Notes: generated from the sequence alone by a model not told the origin. A stretch of 64,000 nt of DNA from Plectrocnemia conspersa (GCA_009617715.1 VTFK01000292.1:868001-932000); one strand, 5' to 3'; positions 49,701 through 62,129 are shown, counted from the first letter of the stretch. Numbers and translations are program-made.

Positions 49701-50689
49701 GTGTATAAAAAAGGAAATACAGTCATTGAGGTTACCAAAATATATTTTATACTGAAATACAAATGTGCACTTTTACATTATTAAACGAATGAGTTTTATT
49801 ATAAATAACTATAAAATCAATTTTTAATTTTTATAGGCGAGAAGGTGTAGTTATTTATTTTATAAACCACCTTTAAAAATCGCATAAAATAGATAAATAT
49901 TTTGCTAAAAAATTAACCTGCTCTATTTAATGTTATTATGCTTTATATGCAAGGTGCATGCATATATAAATTCCTTTTAAAAAAATATGGCTCGACAGCA
50001 AAAGCTTTCAATCAAAAAATTGAGCAAATAATAATAAAAGTAATTTAATTAACTTAATTTTCGATCCAAACTTACCATATTTTTACTTATTTAATATTCT
50101 CACATATCTTTTATTACACTATATATGTTTTTAATAAAAAAAAATATTAAAAAGGGTTTTATTTTTATTTCTTTAGTTCAATTTATTTGTTTAATTATTG
50201 TTTGTCTTTCATATACTTATAAAACATTCTTTAGTTTTTTTTAATAACAATATTTGCATAAATTAGATTAAAATTTTTTTCTAAATGCCATTGGATTATA
50301 TATTATTTGGCACAACAATCAGATAAAAATCTAATTAAAATAACAAGAACTTTAAAGACCGTGCTGTCATTATATATTTATATATAGGAATAATATATAA
50401 TTTTATATCATCTAGGTGTTTCTAAACATATTTTTATATTTATAGCAATATATTGTATTTATAAATAAATAATAAAAAACAATATAATTACATTGCCTAT
50501 ATACTCAAGGTTGTATTTCTTAGAACGTTAATATAAAGTATTTATAAATATCTAAATGTAAAAGTTCAGCTACTTAGTACAAATACAAAGTATATTTGAT
50601 GCCTTATTTATAATTCTAAAAATATATTTATGTTTTATAATAATGAAGGTAAAGTTACTGACCTGTAACTAAATAACTGACCCCTTTTT

Positions 50690-50940
50690 ATTAAATTAAT
50701 ATTGAGATAGCTTGAATCGGGTTCAAGCATTTTCTGTGCAATAACATTCGTCGGATTCCTGGAAACACGACGCAAAATGGGAAAACGAGTTGGTCTTGCA
50801 TTCCCGGAGATTTTTTGCCTTCGTTTTAACGACGCGTTGGCCGTAAACAAAATGGCGTTATAAAAGTAAGGAGAGATGCGCCGCGTTTAATGGAAAAACG
50901 CTGAAGCTGCTGCTTTGTTCGGATGAAAAATAAAACTAAA
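50690..50940. promoter_or_regulatory. Complex intronic island
   Basis: CpG-bearing block with GGAAACACGACGCAAAATGG and GACGCGTTGGCCG. A 71-codon minus-strand frame without recognisable domain. Confidence 0.3.
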
Positions 50941-51779
50941 AAAAGAAAATGTACGTGTGAACTGCTACTCACTTTTTTGTTTTAATTCAATTGATGGATA
51001 AAAAAGGTAGTGCTTTTATTCAAGATGAAAAATAAACTTACAGTCGACTTTCCTGGAATAACATTTTCTTCTAATAATATCAAAAATATGTTTTATAATA
51101 TTTGCTATTCATACATATGTTTTATAAACATTTTAACTTGTATCAAAGCGTTTCTAGAATAATTTAAATCTTTGTTTTCAATAGTGTACTTATAATTTTG
51201 TAGTTAATATAATTATTTATGTATGTAAAATTACGTAAATGATACATAACATATTCATCGGTTTCGATATACCAAAATCTAACCACAGAGCTAAAACAAC
51301 TCAATATAACCAAGTTGCTCCCTAACCGACAAAGTTTGTTTCAATTATGCTCTGTAGAGCTTTGCTGCTTTAATTAACAACATAAATGTATATTGAAGGT
51401 GCAATAAGCATATGTTTTTTAGGTTTTTTAATTTTAATGAAATAAATATACAGTAAAACTACATTATATTATACATGTTTATGGTTCCAAATTTTAATTT
51501 ATATACAACATATTTACTAGAGATTTAAAATATAAATTTACTTTCGCTATAATGCCAACTTTTTTCATGTCAAAAATTAAAGTTAATGAATATTATTAAA
51601 AGCTAATAGCAGCCTTTCAAAATGTGAGATAATAATATTAGGATTTTTTTTGTGTATATACTTATTCTCATCCTATTATATTTTTTTATTAAATATTAAT
51701 TTTTAAAATAATTAATAATTTTATTAATTTAATAATTTTTCTATTATATTTTTTTTTTGTATAATTATAATGTTCTTTA

Positions 51780-52410
51780 AAATTTTAATTCTATCTACAA
51801 CAACTCTTTAATATTTTATATTATCAACTATTTGTATATTATCATTTAGCATATATTTATAATTATTAATATTACATTTAGCTCTATTCTCTTTTAAAGT
51901 ATAATAATTTTTAAATATTTTTCTAAGATACTTATTTCGTTATTAAAGTTATCTACAACTTCTTTAACACTATCACGTATTCAATAAATTCAAGTTATCT
52001 GCAAACAGATGTATTTTATATTTTTCTCTATTATGTATTATATCAATTATTATTAAATAGATATTTTGATTTTATTCATTTTAATATATATTATAAAAAA
52101 CAATGTTCCTAATTTAGAAATATCATTCGTTTTAGAATGAGCATAATTTATTTTACAATTTTCCGTTATGTCTTTCAAATATTTATCAAACCATATTAAA
52201 ACTAGTTTATTTATATATATTAAATAATCTCAAATTTTTGTCTATGGTTTCGAAAGCTCTCTTAAAATCTAAGAAAAATGCATCTATGATTTTGTTCATA
52301 TCCTTGGCCAACACACAATAATTTATTATTATTTGTATAGCAGTCTCTGTGAAACATGCTTCTATAAATCCCAAGTAATCTAATTTGTTTTTAAAATACA
52401 CATTTTACTT
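51780..52410 (-). pseudogene. Non-LTR retrotransposon reverse-transcriptase domain, degraded
   Basis: Minus strand, blocks in correct order. CFTETAIQIIINY is the STETALLxLTN block. FFLDFKRAFETID (52230-52290) is the FLDLSKAFDTVD motif, catalytic Asp1 kept. WFDKYLKDITEN is the WFxSYLxxRTQ block. LGTLFFIIYI is LGPLLFIIYI. HLFADNLNLLNT (catalytic bases 51994-52005) is the FADDTxLL motif, with the second Asp replaced by Asn. IQIVDNIKY follows, then an in-frame stop where LG is expected, then VVVD. A stop or frameshift separates most blocks. Similarity fades into AT-rich sequence below 51780. Confidence 0.8.
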
Positions 52411-52479
52411 TATTTGGGGTACTGGATTAAAAATAAGTGATATTGAAGTGTGCATTTCTAGAATAATGAATTCCTTATC

Positions 52480-52860
52480 CTCACATATCAATCAGTTTAC
52501 TTTTCAACACTGCCTTTTATTTAAAAAAAAAATGAGCCACTACTAAAAATTTATATATTTTTAAGTAAAAACGATTAAAAAAAACACTAGCACTTTGTTA
52601 AAAAACACTACTCAAAAATAACAATCGAAAACTATCAAAAAAAAACAAAAACGCAACTGTCACGACAGAAGGAAGAACGCATATTGGCTGAATCTATTGA
52701 TTTCTCATTGACCTTCTTAAAATTAATTGCAAACACATGTGATTAAAACTATACTTATTCAATGAGGTTATTTTTCTGGCAGCAAAACGGTCTTGCGAAA
52801 ACAGCAGCGCCCAAACCCCCGCGGCAAATCTTCCTCTCCCAGTACAAAAGAAAATATTAA
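52480..52860. other. Low-complexity A-rich stretch and short GC block upstream of an RT relic
   Basis: From 52520 to 52650 (plus strand) the sequence is A-rich with repeated AAACACTA words, followed by ACTGTCACGACAGAAGG (52657-52673). Then at 52795-52845 comes a GC block with CAGCGCCCAAACCCCCGCGG. Lying 5' of the minus-strand RT relic, it could be that element's untranslated leader; this is a guess. Confidence 0.25.
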
Positions 52861-53559
52861 ATTTTTTTCTGTTTTATGTATGTTTATGTGTGCACCTAAG
52901 TCAGTAAATTATTTTTGTCTAATATAATATTGTAAATATCCGTATTTTGATTTATTGAGGATTTTCACATCTCGAGAATAGAGAATCCTTGACTTCACTT
53001 CTCAGGAATTCTAGAGTAATTTTTATGAATGAAAAAATATATGTAATACAGTAAAGTATTACAAATACATTATTACATATTATTCTTAAAATAATCCTTT
53101 ATAAAGAAACATGTTTAGCTGTAGAAAAATTCTTTTCGTTTTGTGTTGATGTTGGTTTAGTCGACAACAAGGTTTTAAATAGGCACTAAATTATTTGTTC
53201 TCTTGCGCGTCGATTTGATTATTCGAAATTCTTTCTTCATTGATTCGTAAGATGTTGGTTTTTTTACAATACTATTTGTAAGGCTGAAAGATTTTTTTCT
53301 AATAGCATTTTAGTGCTTTAATGGAGTCGCGAAGGTCTTTTGAATTCATCCCGAATAGCAGAATACAAAAAAATTAAGTGTAGGCATAAGTACAACACCT
53401 TCGACGTCAAATTTTGCGGTAACCTAAACAGTCTATATGAAGCTCCAAATCATTAATCTATGTGTATTTGTTAATAATGTAGTTAATATTTTTCAAAATT
53501 TGACGCTATTACCAATTGATTTAAAATTATATTTTCTATGTAATAATTAAAATAATATA

Positions 53560-54620
53560 AGTGTAGATATCGCTTACGGGGATTTCTGTTTCCATCACGT
53601 AAAATGCAAATATTTCGATGCCACACATAATTTTAAGCGTTTTAGTTAATCCTTTGTCGTTTGCGATGGTTAGCCGAAAACACATTTGACGTTAAACGCG
53701 CAGCTTTTGCCCTATACCCTATAACTTGTATATGTGTGTGTTTATGTCGTCGTTAATTGAACCGGGGCTTGAATAGAAGGCGAAATTCATTAGCGTATAA
53801 TTACAAGCGCTTCGGGTCGGGCATTCCATAGAAACTGCGAAATTGTTGTTATCGCCCCAGTCCGAAATCAATAGGGGGACATTCGATAATGAAATGTTTT
53901 TTGCCGCCCCCTAACATCATTACGAGGAATCGGGGACGCTTCATAAATTTCATTAGTTTACACAACATTAGCTAATTGCAAACTTGGCAAACGAACCTGA
54001 GCTCCCATGGCGGAAGATCGAGGAATTAGCATAAATCCGTCCGGATAGAAGCCAAACAGAGAGACGGTCGAATGTTGGAGTGTGAGGCAGTTAAGGAATG
54101 AGAAGGAAAAAACTACGGGATTTCTTAATGGAGGACTCTCTGCGTATACGGAGAGAATGCATAATGGCGGCTCTTTTCGTTACCGGCATTATTACCTTCC
54201 GTTATGTGCATCAAATTCATAGTTGTTTTCTTTGCAGCCATTATTTTTTGGTTTACTTCATATGTGTCAGTCTATAGTACAAAACCATTATCATACTCTG
54301 GAAGAAAACGTAATACGGCATGTTCTACGTTTACGGGTAAAAGCGAATATTTTTCAAACATCAAGCGCACGCGGTGAAACTACACGTATATGCCATCTTT
54401 TTTCGCTTATCTGCCGGCAAAACCGTATGTTTTGCGAGTATTAATGGGTCAATATCGGAAAGAACACCAAACGCGATGTTAAATAATTGCACAGTATGGC
54501 TGACGCAACGCTGCTAATCTGAAAGCTAATATTAATTATGAATGCTAATAAATTCCCATTGAAAGATTTACGCGTTAAGAAAATTCTGAGAATCGTGAAG
54601 CAGGTTTTCTTACTACCACT
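53560..54620. promoter_or_regulatory. Longest complex intronic island (about 1 kb)
   Basis: Extended block with CpGs and homeodomain-type words (GTTAATTGAAC, CATTAGCTAATTGC, GTATAATTACAAG), plus GGGGGACATTCG and GGAATCGGGGACGC. A plausible acceptor TTGTTTTCTTTGCAG ends near 54237 and is followed by an open 68-codon stretch, but with no downstream donor or domain it is not called as an exon. Confidence 0.42.
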
Positions 54621-56210
54621 AAGTTTTGTTGATACAATTAATGCAAGTTCTTTATTGTTGTTGAATTAAAATGATATACTATAGTAAATTATCCCTAATA
54701 TGTTAAAAATGTTATTCCATAAGGAATTAAAGGCATATATTTTTATACCCTAACGGACCACTTTTAACATAAAAAAAGCTCAGCGGGAAAATTATACATA
54801 TCTATGTCATCCAAATTTTTCGAATAATTGCATTAAAGATTAAAGTAATAAAAATATTTATAAAATCTTACGTACTAATATAATAAATAATTTTTAAGAC
54901 ATCAAAAGTTTTTTGTAAAATAACTTTTATGATACATATCGCGACTTGAATTTAAATATATTAGTACATACAATTTATAATATTAGGAAAGAAAGAGCGA
55001 AAAAGTGTTTAACAAATTATTTAGTTTATTAAGCTTAGTAATTTTTAATTTTGGTATTCTTTTTGTTTTAAAAGTAAGTTTAATATAAATTATTAAGCAG
55101 CCTGTTCAAATAATATTTTAATATTTTGCGACTTTTTTAACTTTGCAAAATATTTATTGAGTGTCTATTTTTAAGTCTGGTTGTTTATTTGAAGCATAAT
55201 TATTATATATGCTTATAAGTTTAATTTGTGAAATACCATAATGCATAAATGATATTAAAATGTTTTACTTAAAATAAACATGTCTTATACAAATATAGTT
55301 GAGTATCTTGCGAACAAGAATATTTTTCGAATTTATTTCTGACTATATCTCTGAATAAATAATAGGTTTTGTCAAATGTAACATATATATCTTCTATCAC
55401 TTTTATTTTATCAAGAAGCGAGCTATTCACAATATATTATATATACACATACTATACATATATTTATTTAATATTTCACAATAAATGTGTATTTTTTAGT
55501 GAAATTTAATTTTAACTAGTATTTTTTAATTTCATTGAAATCATATCCGAATAAATTTTCACTGAAAGATATATATTTCTACTAACAAAAATATAATTTG
55601 CACTAACAAATAAATTACAACCTGCTCAATATAGTTTAATAAATTCAATTTGACAGTTACAAAACATTTATTTGCTGTTCAAACCCAAACCTAAACTAAA
55701 CGGACTAATCAAACCCAACTTGACATTGTTTATGTTAGAATCCAAACTATATAATCATCATAAAGTATATTAAATTTTACATTCTTTTTACACCAGACTA
55801 GTTGAAAAAAGATTTAATATACCAAACTTTTTTAATATTGCAAGTAGAATTTTAGATTTTCAAGTTTGTTTGTAATTTTATTTAAACCTAAATATATTAT
55901 GTAAATAATAATTCGTGTTGAGGTATTGTTGATTAAATTAGCTATTTATTTATAAAACATGTATTTAATAATTTCGTTATGATAAAACACATGGAAGTTT
56001 TTGTGAATAATTTTGTAGTTACAGTTGTGATATTTATGATTGAAAGATAAAATAACATTAGTAAATCAACTATTTATACATTAATAATTTTGATATTTAA
56101 AATATGTTTATCTTTTGGCATTTTCTTTTAAATCAATCTGTACAATAAAATGTTGTGCTTTTAATTAAATATATTTTTATAATTATCTCTAGTAAAAAAT
56201 TTTTTTAAAC
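54620..56210. other. AT-rich desert
   Basis: Nothing recognised between the 53.6-54.6 kb island and the MITE. Confidence 0.5.
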
Positions 56211-56217
56211 GTTAGTA

Positions 56218-56676
56218 CAGTCCGTCCAAGATATGAACGCTCATTGCTACAGTATTGATGAAAAAATTTAATAAGGTGACCATGTGAAATTAAACGTTTA
56301 ATTATTTTTTCCTATTTTAATTTAATTTGTTGAAGATAATGTAAAATATCACTTTCTTACTTATTTTATTTATTTAAAACATGATAGCAGTTTTGGAATC
56401 ACTCTTCAGGTTAAATATCTGTTTATTATAAAATACCAATAAAATATTACAGGAATTGTTTTATTCATTACAAAATAACACAACACGACAATAATTTATA
56501 ATAAAAATATAACACGGTATAATTTTTAATTCAATTTCCAACGTATGGTCACCCTACCTTTAAAACAGCCCGGATTTAGTATTGGTAACGTTCTTCTATC
56601 GGTGTATGCATGCATGCGTACACGCACCTTCATTTCCAACACAACGATGATGAGCGTTAACATCTTGGATGGACTG
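56218..56676. mobile_element. TA-flanked MITE with 27-bp terminal inverted repeats
   Basis: The left end at 56218-56244 begins CAGTCCGTCCAAGAT and ends AACGCTCAT; the right end at 56650-56676 is its reverse complement with 3 mismatches in 27. Both are bordered by TA (56216-56217 and 56677-56678), consistent with the TA target duplication of Tc1/mariner-superfamily elements. Length 459 bp, no coding capacity. A second terminal-repeat pair lies nested inside. A GCATGCATGCGTACAC alternating stretch occurs near 56608. Confidence 0.8.
56274..56554. mobile_element. Second, nested inverted-repeat element inside the 459-bp MITE
   Basis: AGGTGACCATG at the left (56274) and CATACG..GGTGACCAT, read in reverse complement from 56554, form shorter and more diverged inverted ends, again each next to a TA (56272-56273 and 56555-56556). 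Length 281 bp. It is either a separate MITE inserted into the outer one or an internal palindrome of a composite element. The two cannot be told apart without other copies. Confidence 0.55.
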
Positions 56677-56839
56677 TACCTGCTGCTTAATATATATTTT
56701 TTTAAATGTTTATAATGTTGTATCGTGAATTATACATTTTTTAAGAATAATTTTTAATAAAAAATACAGTATTAACGGTTTTATTTCACGCAACAATTTG
56801 TTAAAATAGGTATAAGTAATTGTTTATTTTATTAAGGTA

Positions 56840-56990
56840 ACGAGTGGTTCATTTTAAATATCGGTCTAAGAGCCGCAATAGTGGCAAGTCCATTATAAAT
56901 AAGTTTTCAAATGTTTTATTTAATTTAATTAAACCATAATATTAAGTATGTAGCGATTGATCTATATTGTATACTATTACCCTACTTACT
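56840..56990 (-). pseudogene. Short non-LTR reverse-transcriptase fragment (thumb region)
   Basis: The minus strand reads LATIAALRPIF at 56856-56888, nearly the same as LAAIAALRPIF in the relic at 63.1 kb and homologous at DNA level to 58229-58260. This is the conserved segment after the catalytic core in jockey/CR1-type elements. No more of the domain is readable. Confidence 0.6.
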
Positions 56991-57129
56991 CCAGTGTGAC
57001 AAATCTATTCTACTTTTCATAAGTATGATAAATATATTGTGTATATGTTACAAATGCCCTGCTTGAGACCCTTGCGCTCTAGTTGCGTCACAAATGTGAA
57101 AGCTACTCTAGTTTAAGGTTAGGAGTGCC

Positions 57130-57272
57130 AACACGACACAGGTGAGCTTAATCGGCTTCCGATGAGCATGTTTATTGGTTTTATTTCTTGGGTGTACATA
57201 AACGTCCGTGCAGTGTTGAGCAGATGGCGTACCTGATGTTTACTCGCCCGCCATCGGGTATTTGTCTAACAC
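57130..57272 (+). repeat. Unidentified repeat family, copy A
   Basis: Matches the reverse complement of 60490-60641 over about 140 bp, with blocks such as AATCGGCTT(C/T)CGATGAG, TGTTTATTGGTTTT, AACGTCCG, GCAGATGGCGTAC and TGATGTTTACT conserved in order. GC-richer than the surroundings. Not recognised as a named family. No pol III boxes or coding potential seen. Confidence 0.8.
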
Positions 57273-57279
57273 CTTAACA

Positions 57280-57860
57280 GTCCCACTCTGCGCTGTGGGG
57301 TGTCGGCAACCCCCCTCGTACGTATGTATGCGGTATGGTTGAATTTTGTTTGGACAACTGCCTAATGTGCTTTCAATAGAAGCACATCTTGGCCGCGGCC
57401 ACATTGAATAAATTCCCGGGGAAACGTTCGGCGCCATGCGGCGGGATAACGAGCGAAACGGGATTACCCAAGTTTTACCGTAATTTAAATTACCGCCAAC
57501 CGTGAATGACAAGATAAATGAAGCGAAAAACAGACAGAGCGTGGCTGCTTTGTTGCAAAAGCGTCTCCTTGTAACGGCTTTCGCACGTGAAAAATATACG
57601 TTGTCGTAAACATGTACGGCTGTGCGTAAGTGCCCATGTGAAAAATGTGCGGCTATATCTTCTATCGGTCTAGAGAAAATTTCGCGCTCACTTTGGGGAA
57701 AATTGCGTCGAAGGCGTATCGGTAATCTACCGCCGATTTATATTTATATATTTTTTTATTTTGCTCACGAGCGTCAGTCATTACATCGATGGTTTTGTAT
57801 TATGTGTGATAGAAGCGATAGTTTTTTACGGTAGTTGCCATTTAAATCTTTGGACACGGT
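57280..57860. promoter_or_regulatory. Complex intronic island
   Basis: GC-rich block following repeat copy A. It contains the palindrome GTAATTTAAATTAC (57480-57493), which pairs two TAAT-type homeodomain cores, and many CpGs. Frames on both strands are short. Confidence 0.38.
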
Positions 57861-57969
57861 ATGGCATAACGGTTTGATTTATAAACTATACAAATAAAAA
57901 AAAACCCGGCTATCTGAAATGCTCAATACTGTGATTTATTGGTTTCACTAAACAATGAACACTCGATAC

Positions 57970-58270
57970 CGCGTGAAATTCTAGTTGGAGCTCATCAGGG
58001 AAGTTTGTTTGGGCCGTTTCTCTTAATCTTGTTTAAAAACAATAGCTAAAAAATACGTGTTTATTTAAGTACACTGATACAGTGTTTATGATTATTACCA
58101 ATTGGATAATGAAAATAGATCGAATTTAAACATAATCATTAATTTTGCTAGAACATAGACACTCTGCTACCGCCTAATAAACAGAATAGTAAATTTATCA
58201 AACATTTTTAGAACTTTGCTTTAAAGGGCTTGCCACTATTTGCCCCTTTGACTGATATTTGCTCTATTAA
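57970..58270 (+). pseudogene. Non-LTR reverse-transcriptase relic
   Basis: Plus strand. VGAHQGSLFGPFLLILF (from 57984) matches GVPQGSxLGPLLFxLY. LFKYTDTVFMIIT (about 58060-58100) matches the LYADDTVxM catalytic motif, with the second Ala-Asp pair altered to Thr-Asp. GLATICPFD at 58225-58250 is the thumb segment also seen at 56.86 and 63.1 kb. Stops and frameshifts separate them. The following AT-rich stretch to about 58480 may be its 3' end. Confidence 0.68.
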
Positions 58271-58579
58271 TCAGACACATTTTAATATGTTCTTGCTCTG
58301 TATGAAATAAAACTAGAAATATTATTTTTTTTATAAATTACAAGTAATTAAAAATACAGTTTTAAAAATATTATTCAATAAACCTTTCCTTAAAAACCTT
58401 GAAAAATGTCTTTAAATATCAAAAAAATATTTCGCCAAAATCACACTAAATAAATATTAATCTCTTCAATATAAGCAACCTTTTTTTTATCACCTTCTTT
58501 TTTGTTTTATTTCTCAATACTTGTTTTTTTCTCTCGCTTGAAATGTAAAATTTTTTTAGTATTTTTTTTTAATTATAAC

Positions 58580-58770
58580 TACCAACTAAAATTTTATGCT
58601 TACGATTTACTTGTTTTGCCTAAATTGTAATCACCAACATTTTATATTTTAGTAGTAATTGTAGCTAATACCAAAATGTAAACATGAAAATAGTCCTCAA
58701 CTAGTAATAGCGTATGTATAGTATAATGTAATTAATATGTTTGCAAAATTATTGATAGTATTTACAAAAA
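58580..58770 (+). repeat. Diverged repeat pair, copy 2
   Basis: Homologue of 7480-7690 in the same orientation. It lies about 300 bp 3' of a plus-strand RT relic, so it may be the 3' untranslated part of that non-LTR family; that link is inference. Confidence 0.5.
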
Positions 58771-58774
58771 CATG

Positions 58775-60485
58775 TTTAGAACAGTGATTATAATAACTGC
58801 GTACTACCTAGCTAATTTAATTACAAATGAATGAAAAATACAAGATAATGCTAATATTATATGATAATGTTATAATTTTGTGTACACTTTTAAGAGATTA
58901 AATTTAGTTTAGCAACAATTTGGAAATGTGTTAGCATACACTTAAAATTATTAAAATTTTCATAAAGAGCACACTGAAATATATTATTATAAAATAACTA
59001 ATTTAAAATACCGTACAATTGTCCGACAAACGGTTTAAAGAGTGCAACACAATGGCAACTATAGCAACAATAGTGTTATTCCAATCTAAGTCAATTCTAA
59101 ATTAAAATCTTTTCGAAAAGCACAGATATACCAAGCAATGTTATAAGTCATTTTAAAGAAAATAGCATAGGTATCAGTGAACTTAATAAAACATACACAA
59201 TCACACCTAATATTTAATTTTATTTTGCAGTTATACTACTCAGTGTTAAATGTTATAGCTGTAAAAAAAAATTACAGGATAATTTTTATTAGAAATATAT
59301 GTACACCAAGAAATTATATTTTTAGATCATCGAAAATAATTTTTGATTGTTTTATGGTATTTTTATTTCATTTATAATCGATAATTTAATTGAATTTATG
59401 GCCTTTTAAGTATTTAACCAAAATAACAGATATAACTGAAAATAAAAAGCATTGTCTTAAAAATATAATATTTAATATTCTTAGTTATAATTAAATATAT
59501 ATTACTAGTTAAATAGTTAAATGTATTAATAGTAATTTAAATATTAGTCAATAGTATATAATATACAGTATTCTACTTGTAATATTATAATACATGCTCG
59601 CGTGTTTGTTTAATACAAAAGGTCATAGATAGGCTTTTAATAGAAATAATTGGGAGTGTATATATACTATAATCATATACTATACCTGATACATTGAATG
59701 ATCATTGATACGGGAAAAGCATTATTAGTTCATTAGCGAACACAACGTAGTTAATAATGTAAATAGATTTTAAACATATAAACTAATTTTAGTTCATTAT
59801 ACATTTATTTATATATTTGAAAAATTAATTAGTTAGAATAATAGTGTTTAACTAATTTAGAAATATTATTTTTAAAACAATACTATAAAAATGCCGCCCA
59901 TTTCGATTTAATTTTGTGGCTATAAATGATGAACCTTTTTCTCTATAATCTAAAATATTATAACCTGATTTTATTGTCTTATATATTTCTAACGCAATTA
60001 GCGTAAAGTTGTTTCGTTCTATGTAGCTAACATTTAACCAATGCATTTGGTTACCGGTTTACATGAATACTCAAAATACAAGTGTAGTGTAATAAAGTAG
60101 TTAAAAGAGATTTTTATCACAGCACTATAGTTAGTTTTTCTATTACAACACCGTAGTATCAACTTATATTATAGATTTAAAGAGTTGCAGTTGCAATAAA
60201 AATAGTTTAAAGGATGTTATTTTAATTTATGGTAAAAGCAAAAAAATGTGATGATAAACTAATACTTTACTGCTAAAATTTGTAATACAAATTACCTCTT
60301 CTAATCACATAATAAAATATATTTAATTACGTAGATATATTTAAAACATAATAATGGGTATTCAAATCCAATGTTGTGGTATGTAAGTTATTTTGATGTT
60401 TCATGTGTATAAACAAAAATGCTTGAATGACTGTTTTTAAAAAAAATTATACTCTTTTATAAACTCACCCTTTTTTTTCTTTTAT
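58775..60485. other. AT-rich non-coding DNA
   Basis: No supported feature. Short frames at 59177 and 59852 are low-complexity. Confidence 0.5.
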
Positions 60486-60489
60486 AATC

Positions 60490-60641
60490 CTGTTGGAAAA
60501 TATCCGATAGCTGGTAAGTAAACATCAAGTACGCCATCTGCGCAACGTTGAGCGGACGTTAGCGTACAACCAAAGTATAAGCGTAACAAAACCAATAAAC
60601 ACACTCATCGAAAGCCGATTACACCCACCTGTGTTGTCATA
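60490..60641 (-). repeat. Unidentified repeat family, copy B (inverted)
   Basis: Reverse-oriented homologue of 57130-57272. The two face each other 3.2 kb apart, so transcripts through the region could form a long imperfect duplex. They may be independent insertions or the long terminal repeats of one composite element. Confidence 0.8.
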
Positions 60642-60644
60642 CTT

Positions 60645-60980
60645 CAAACCTGTGCTTGTCGTGAATCTCGGGAGATGTTCAAAGAGCTTATACGATGCGT
60701 TATAGATGGTGTTGTGTGAGCGCGATAAGGTAAAAATAGTCGGGCCCTTAATGTATTAAACGAGTCGATAAATCGCTTCCAAAGGGTAGATTAGGATCAA
60801 ACACGGGGGTAAAGATATCCGAACGGCCCTTTGTTTACACGCGAGCTATATTTATTAGCGCTTATTATATCACGTTTATAAAATAACAACATAACAAAGC
60901 TTTTGCGTAATACATTTTAAATTAGTCGCAGGACCTTCGGCCGCCCTTATTAATGTGTTTTATGATATAAATATACGAAT
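60645..60980. promoter_or_regulatory. Complex intronic island with forkhead-like site
   Basis: Contains TTTGTTTACAC (core TGTTTAC at 60832-60838), GGGCCCTTAATG and GACCTTCGGCCGCCC. No gene recognised. It directly follows repeat copy B, mirroring how the 57.3-57.9 kb island follows copy A. Confidence 0.38.
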
Positions 60981-62129
60981 GTATGGAAAGCAAAACATTA
61001 TCAATCAAAATCGGGTCAGTGATATAATCAAATAGTATGAAAGTATAAACGATTCTATTCAATAAATTAAATGTATTAGGTTAATGTGTTGAAGCAAAAC
61101 AAAATGTACGTAGGAGTGTATGCATATTTAACTAGAGTAGAAGCAAATAATTATTTTGTATTTGATAAATTTTTGTAAATTATAAATTATTTATTTAATA
61201 ATAGCTACCTAATATTACGTAATTTAATTAATATAATTTTTATTAAGTGATTTAATTGAAGATCTCCTTCAAAGAATTTTTTTAGTCGTAAATAGAAAAT
61301 CTGCGTTGAAGAGGAAGCAGACTTGACTGCGACCTTTTGATTCAAAATATTATTTAAGACAATATTAAATGAGTTTGCTTAAAATATATATTAACAATTT
61401 TGCGTAGGTGTACTTATGATAAAACGGTTAATTTAATTTTAAAATGGGATTATTTCACATTATTTTTTATAATATACGAGAGAAAAAAATACGATTAAAA
61501 ATTATATAATATTATCTTTTTAGTTTAATTTAAAATAAGGCGTAAATTAGTGGTCTCTGACCAATAATTTGACCTGAATGATATATTTACAAAAAATAAA
61601 TATTATGTAGGTCAAATTTTAAAATTAGAATAAAAATAATAATGTGTTTATTTAATTATTATATTATTTAAGTTCTTTAATAGTTGTTTAGATCTTAGTG
61701 TCTAAGTAAAATGTATGTAAAATAAAAATAAATGTCATACAGTAACCAGTGGCAATTTATGTTTAGTTTTCATAAAATAATTTGTCAAAATTGTTATTGA
61801 CCTTGAATAAAAAATATTGTATCATAAAGCATTAAAAAGTTTCGAAAAACAGAACATAATTTTTTTAGAGATCGCTGTGTTTGTTTAGTATTATTTGTAT
61901 AAAAAATACACGTATACCTTAATTAAAATTAGCACTCTCTTTAATGAATTTATTTTTCATGTATATTTATATCTATTAACGAAGATTTTTCGACAGACTT
62001 CATATACAAAAAAATATACAAACTTTTATAATTTCCTTTTTTGCGAATAGCTTACGAACGAAATGCTCCATTATATGATTACAACCAGAAATAATTTCAA
62101 AACTTCTCTTACAACACATTTTCATAACT

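Noticed and set aside
49336..49762. Overlapping open frames of 110 and 122 codons on opposite strands
   Set aside because: Mutual overlap and lack of domains point to an island low in stop codons, not to genes.
54360..54385. GCACGCGGTGAA, a 12-base match to part of miR-124
   Set aside because: The miR-124 seed (AAGGCAC) is interrupted and no complementary arm is present upstream, so no precursor hairpin can form.
54223..54444. Good acceptor TTGTTTTCTTTGCAG followed by an open stretch
   Set aside because: No donor at the end of the open stretch and no recognisable protein; such acceptors are frequent in T-rich DNA.
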